Source: Prostheceraeus crozeri (Eukaryota; Platyhelminthes; Polycladida; Euryleptidae). From it: 64,000 nt of DNA. Of the stretch, positions 59,509-64,000 are shown one piece after another. Under the pieces are notes generated by a model. It did not search any database, had not been told where the DNA came from, and saw nothing but the letters and a program-made list of their open reading frames with translations. Positions within the stretch are counted from its first letter, which is position 1. Each line of letters starts with the position of its first letter. The stretch covers positions 186,001 through 250,000 of the forward strand of contig CAJQUW010014394.1 of the NCBI GenBank assembly GCA_907163375.1. The letters run 5' to 3'. A program made the position numbers and the translations under genes.

Positions 59509-61662
59509 GATGATGCATTCTTTAATAATAAAATTTGAATATATGAATGTTAAAATATATCGCTTAATCAATATTTAAATATGCAGATTTCGCAAAACAC
59601 TGAAGTCCACAGAGAACTAGAGTCCCTGGAAATTACTTTCGTGAGGAGGATTGCCTCCTGCTTAGCCCTAAGAGGTGACAAAGAGGTCTGCAACCTTCAG
59701 TCCATTGAAGCCGTGTGATCACGCATCTACGACGGTCATTCCATAAAAATGTTCCTTTAAAAAAAGAAAATCGATTCAATAGAATTTGCATCCACAACAA
59801 AAAGATTTTTCGAATCTCATTAGCAAAACAAGGCATTCGCATTTATTTTTTCATTTTTATGGTGTTTCACAGATTCGATGAATCAAAACCAAGTGGAAAA
59901 TTAGTTTTTGCCTCCAGAATAACGCACTGTCATGCAACTGTGCACACTATTTTGCAGTGTAAGTGATGTGTTGTGCGCTACCATGTATCTAAAATTCAGA
60001 AATATAGAATAACCAGACCACAGAATTAGACAGGTCGTCTCAGAGAATCAGACCGGTCGTCTCTTCTTCTGTTTAACTAGAACGGAAGCATTGAAACATG
60101 CAACGCTAATGAAATGGCACAGTCTGCTGACATAATAGCACATCAATCGAACAATGAGCAGCCAGTTCAACATTAAGCACGCCAAACTGTGCGAAGTTTC
60201 AGTGACTTATCAACCGGATCACACAGCAAAGAGACACAGTAGATATCACGTTCTACAGAGAAGTTTGTGAACGTTTTTTCGTGCGCCTTCTAACTTTTTT
60301 AATAATGGTCGGAGGGCCCAACATTATCGAGAAAACCTTTGCGCAATGATCTGATTTCTTTGAATCTGAAGGAATCGTGGCGATAGGAGCATTTTGAAGG
60401 AATTCGCAGCAATCCGCAATCGAGGCACGACTATTCAAAGTTCATCTTTCTGTTCTGTCAGAGACTTGTTGGCCTTACCAAAATAACACTCCCTTATTTG
60501 TCAACCGATCTTCATTTCAGATTAAAAATGTAGTTACAAGGATCAACCTTCAGCTTGTCGCAAATGTTGAAATCGTGTAAAATGTACCTCACTTGAATTC
60601 AAAGATAGTAGCTTCCAAATAAAAGCATTAAAGTAAACACGCTTATATATTAAAAGCATAATGGCGGCATTCAAAGAGGATAATTTGCATCATGACTCAG
60701 AAGACATCAATGCAGCTTAAATTTAGGCCATATAAAGCACGATCTCTGAAATTCTTTGCTTGGTGAGCAAAGTTAAGAAAAATGGTGAAACTATGACGTC
60801 ACATGATTGAATGACCCATAGAAGACAGATATCACAGGTTTAAGCACATGTTTATGTATGACATGATAAATATGATGAACCTACTTTCCTTTAAATTCAT
60901 GCATTTTTGGATTTTTCGGTACACATAATCAGGCTTCACACTAGGCTTCATACTTTTCGTGTCTAAGTCAAAAGTAAAAAAGTAAAAGGTAAAACTATGT
61001 AAACAGGCAGACGCTTCGTGACTCCGTCACAGCCTCAGTGGCAGTAAAAACAGAAGCACCGCAGTTGCATCTGTATGTAGGACCTACTTTTACTTCTTGA
61101 ATAACAAGTGGATAAAAGCAGTGGGAGAGACTTTTCATTGTAAACAAGAATTACCAATTGCTACTCGCATGCCACAAACAATATTATATTTCATATTTAT
61201 GCTCACCAAAATCATTTTTGATCATTTAGTGCAACACGCATATAGCACGTTTTAGAACAAGCAGAAGATAAGTTGGCGCCTGCATTCATAGCTGTATTGT
61301 TAAAATGCTTTTTTGTCATTTGATATTGTTGCTTCATGTCCAGTCAGCACATTTGTACTGACACTGGATAGCTAGCAAAGCAAATCACAGTAATTACAAT
61401 GACTTATTGTTGAAGGGTCGAAATAGATGGATGTGGGTCAACGGAACTTGATCTATGTCATCTATGACTCACCACCAACCATGCCCACCAACTTTTCACG
61501 AAAGCCTTACCCATGACCAACACGAGTTCGCAACCCACTCTACCTATGACCCACGACCCACAACCAACTCTACCTTTGCCTACTTTTTATGCGATTCTAT
61601 ATGGTAATGCTGGTATTTCATATAAAGGATTAATATCAGGCATTCATATAGCATAGATAGTA
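59509..61662. other. Host-like intergenic DNA, no recognisable gene
   Basis: AT-rich sequence without a supported ORF. A 61-codon minus ORF at 60253-60438 has a basic tail but no family signature. I see nothing else. Confidence 0.5.
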
Positions 61663-62067
61663 TTGAGTTACGTGAATAGAATTCAAGTACGTATCAAATT
61701 CAAGTACTGCAAGGCGATCAACATTCAAGACACTATTGTAAAAATTGAAAACCGCTTGTTTAAGAAGGTCAATACCAACGAAACGCATCCACTATACAAG
61801 TTCCTTCCCTCTAAGATAAACCACAATTGGAATCTAAGAGGACCGCATTCATTACAAGGAACAGTGAACAACAACAACATCGGAAGGAACTTTTTCAATC
61901 AAATACTTCACGCTGACTTAAACATTTGATATTTCCGTCTTCAGTCTACCACTCCTTTAATCTGACTGACTTGCCAAGTAACTTACATAATTTTTTTCTT
62001 CATCAATTGTAATCCGTCATGCGTTTGTCATATCGGAGAAAAGCTTTTCATTTTTATTATTATTAGA
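61663..62067 (+). pseudogene. LINE RT C-terminal and 3'-end relic
   Basis: Reads THPLYKFLPSKINHNWNLRG then IGRNFFNQILHADLNI. This resembles the terminal 'HPL...LP......LR.......T.R..NSFIP' segment of non-LTR retrotransposon RTs. It is followed by a 3' region ending TTTCATTTTTATTATTATT, the same kind of tail as LINE 1 and 2. Short and degenerate. Confidence 0.4.
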
Positions 62068-62509
62068 TTTTAAAAAGAATAAAAGATAAAACATGCGATG
62101 AAACTTCATTCACTATATTGCATGCACAGTCAATTTACAATTACACCATCTTTCATAATCTCATTCATCCTGCAATAATTCTAAGTTCTTCAAAGTATCC
62201 ATTTTTTTGATTATCGTCGAGGTCGCACAAAGCGTTCAATCTCTGAAAGGTATTGAAAGTATGTAAATAAAATGGCACGAAAAGAAATTAAAAAATTAGT
62301 AACCGAATAAAAAAGATGAATGATGTGTCATTATAACGCATAGGTAAACTACAGTTAGTTTCATAAAAAGTGGATCATCCTAAAATTTGACTAAATAAAA
62401 CATAAGTATTGATACAGAAAGCATTTTTCATGTCATTTCATGTCCCTAATATATTTAAATGTCCTTATATAATCTGATAAGCTATGATGCAGTAACGGTT
62501 CTTAAGAAG
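62068..62509. other. No recognisable gene
   Basis: AT-rich spacer before the Tc1 copy. It must contain that element's 3' end, but I could not define the terminal repeat. Confidence 0.4.
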
Positions 62510-63505
62510 CTAATATTTTGTGGCCCTACCCTTGTTGTCGATGACATTACCAATTCGTCTAGGCATTGATTCGATGATATCGTTGATTTTTGACTGATCT
62601 AACTTTCTCCACTCTCTTTTTAACAGTGACGCAAGTTGTGATACGCCATCTGTAGGTAGCAGTGAACGACGAACGTTACGTTTTAGAATACTCCATACAT
62701 TTCCTATGGGATTCAGATCAGGAGAACGAGCTGGCCAAGATAATGTCCTAAGCCCTAATTGAGACTTGCATAAGTTGACTCTACTACTCCTGTGACACGT
62801 AGCATTATCATCCATAAATAACCAAGTCGATGGATCACCAAGTTGATCTGTCATTTGGCCAATGTTCATTCGTAAAACATTCACATAGCGTTCAGAATTC
62901 ATGGTTCCTTGCTGTATGTGAAGTTCAGAGCGGCCATTGGTCCAAATGCCAGCCCAAATCAGTAGAGTCGCACCACCTTGTACCCGGGGAAGATGTAAAT
63001 GTCTCGGAATTTCCTGATCAGATTTTATCCATAATCTCAATCGACCATCACTATCCTTCAGACGGACTGATGCCTCATCAGACCAGACAACCCGATCCCA
63101 TTGATTTCGCCAGTGATAATGACTCATTGCCCATCTGAGACGTCTTTTTGTATGCTGATCTGATAATTCGATTTGAGAGGGCCTCTTACAGCTCTTGAAA
63201 TTCGACTCAATAAGTCTTCTACGAATAGTGGACTTAGAAATAGACGAGTCTAGTGCAACCATCTCAGTTAACGAGAGACTTGGATCAACTTTAACAAATC
63301 TCAAAATTAGGCGGTCTCTACGTTTGGATGTTTTGCGTGGACGGCCAGAGCCCTCTTTACGACAGAGTCGAAAATCATCATTATGCCATCGATGCACATT
63401 TGTGTAAGGGACATTTAGTCGCTTGCTTGTAGCTCGCAAAGAAAAGCCTAGTTCTAGCAAGGCTGACACTTTGCCTTTTGTGAATGCGATCTCGTTATTG
63501 TTCAT
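62510..63505 (-). CDS. Tc1/mariner transposase, full length but catalytic Glu replaced by Gly
   Basis: 331 residues without a stop, start 63505 (MNNNEIAFTKGKVSALLELG). The paired-type HTH region and GSGRPRKTSKRR linker are intact. First Asp is in VVWSDEASVRL, second in LFMDDNATCH. The third motif reads NPIGNVWSILKR, where the family has NPIEN. The codon is GGA, one transition from GAA, at the correct 34-residue spacing. C-terminus is GRATKY. The ORF is well preserved, but the enzyme should be unable to cleave DNA. It may still bind its ends. Confidence 0.93.
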   Translation of the reverse strand: MNNNEIAFTKGKVSALLELGFSLRATSKRLNVPYTNVHRWHNDDFRLCRKEGSGRPRKTSKRRDRLILRFVKVDPSLSLTEMVALDSSISKSTIRRRLIESNFKSCKRPSQIELSDQHTKRRLRWAMSHYHWRNQWDRVVWSDEASVRLKDSDGRLRLWIKSDQEIPRHLHLPRVQGGATLLIWAGIWTNGRSELHIQQGTMNSERYVNVLRMNIGQMTDQLGDPSTWLFMDDNATCHRSSRVNLCKSQLGLRTLSWPARSPDLNPIGNVWSILKRNVRRSLLPTDGVSQLASLLKREWRKLDQSKINDIIESMPRRIGNVIDNKGRATKY

Positions 63506-64000
63506 TTGTGCTTTGTATTGTTTTCAACCGGTAAGAGATAGATTTCTAGCTGAAAGCAATCAGGAGTGCTGCCAACACCACCGCAACGAAGTCAGGAAGC
63601 TATGGAACATGAAGTCCACTTAATCACATGTAGCAGTTACATTATTGTTGATGAATAATGGTGCTATACTGGCTCTGATTGACCGATTTTCTTTATTTTT
63701 GTTTTGCTTGATAGCTTTTGGCTTGTAGAACAACATATTACATAACAAAGGAAACAAATGAAATTTTATAAGAGTGAGGTATGATTTTGTGTAACATTGC
63801 TAAATGAAGATCAAATTATCTACTACTTTTTTATCTATAACAGGAAAACAACTCAATATTGATGCTTGAAATTTCCAACAATGATATTAGTAAGCACAAC
63901 TGAAATATCTTCCAAATTTCAGAGAAATTCGTTCAAGCTTGGCGGAGTTAGACAAAGTTGAAGTTAAGGCGATGTTTAAGGGTGATCCATTTTTTATGAA
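63506..64000. other. Tc1 5' flank and host DNA, no gene
   Basis: No supported coding sequence. The Tc1 5' terminal repeat should be within about 63520-63700 but was not identified. Confidence 0.4.

Noticed and set aside
60253-60438. Small basic minus ORF as a host gene.
   Set aside because: 61 codons, no family signature, no promoter or neighbour support.

Overview
This window is eukaryotic, almost certainly invertebrate animal nuclear DNA. There are no bacterial operons or phage modules. Apart from low-complexity DNA, nearly everything recognisable is a mobile element: BEL/Pao, Penelope-like (PLE), CR1/L2-like LINEs, Tc1/mariner, piggyBac, a small MITE and two large Polinton (Maverick)-type elements. 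I cannot name the species. I see no convincing host gene.

Layout. 1-5343: AT-rich host DNA with a PLE reverse-transcriptase remnant running off the left edge, TA microsatellites, a BEL/Pao shard, a second PLE shard and a dead Tc1 transposase. 5344-21542: Polinton 1, very AT-rich, with about 0.55-0.62 kb terminal inverted repeats (TIRs). It carries packaging ATPase, penton-like protein, protein-primed family B DNA polymerase (PolB), fibre-like protein, major capsid protein (MCP), pX/pVI-like protein, a phospholipase A2-like/integrase fusion and a protease. Its polymerase carries a LAGLIDADG intein inside catalytic motif C. Genes have frameshifts and stops, and a short PLE fragment interrupts the penton-like gene. 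21543-23547: hairpin, MITE and more PLE relics. 23548-59508: Polinton 2, much less AT-rich and of a different lineage, with about 0.22 kb TIRs. PolB and a TBP-like gene read rightward from the left end. The virion genes (protease, MCP, basic protein, collagen-stalk fibre, two large virion proteins, integrase, ATPase) form a tight leftward block, followed by accessory genes and a duplicated zinc-finger gene at the right end. It is split by a piggyBac element (29444-32243), two near-complete LINEs (32510-36133 and 50480-54471) and a 5'-truncated LINE (57859-58450). 59509-64000: host-like DNA, a LINE relic and a full-length Tc1 transposase ORF with a mutated catalytic Glu.

How the genes work together. 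Both Polintons have the virus-like toolkit: protein-primed polymerase, retroviral-type integrase, Ulp1/adenain-like protease, FtsK/HerA-type ATPase, double-jelly-roll capsid and fibre or penton proteins. Polinton 2 appears to have two promoter classes. TATA boxes precede the polymerase and several accessory genes. A distinct ACTARGTWA-like element sits 24-29 nt before the ATG of at least eight mostly virion genes. This looks like an early/late programme. Polinton 1 instead has a TTAAAAATG-like context at nearly every start codon. Both elements are decayed, and no intact protein is reconstructed here.
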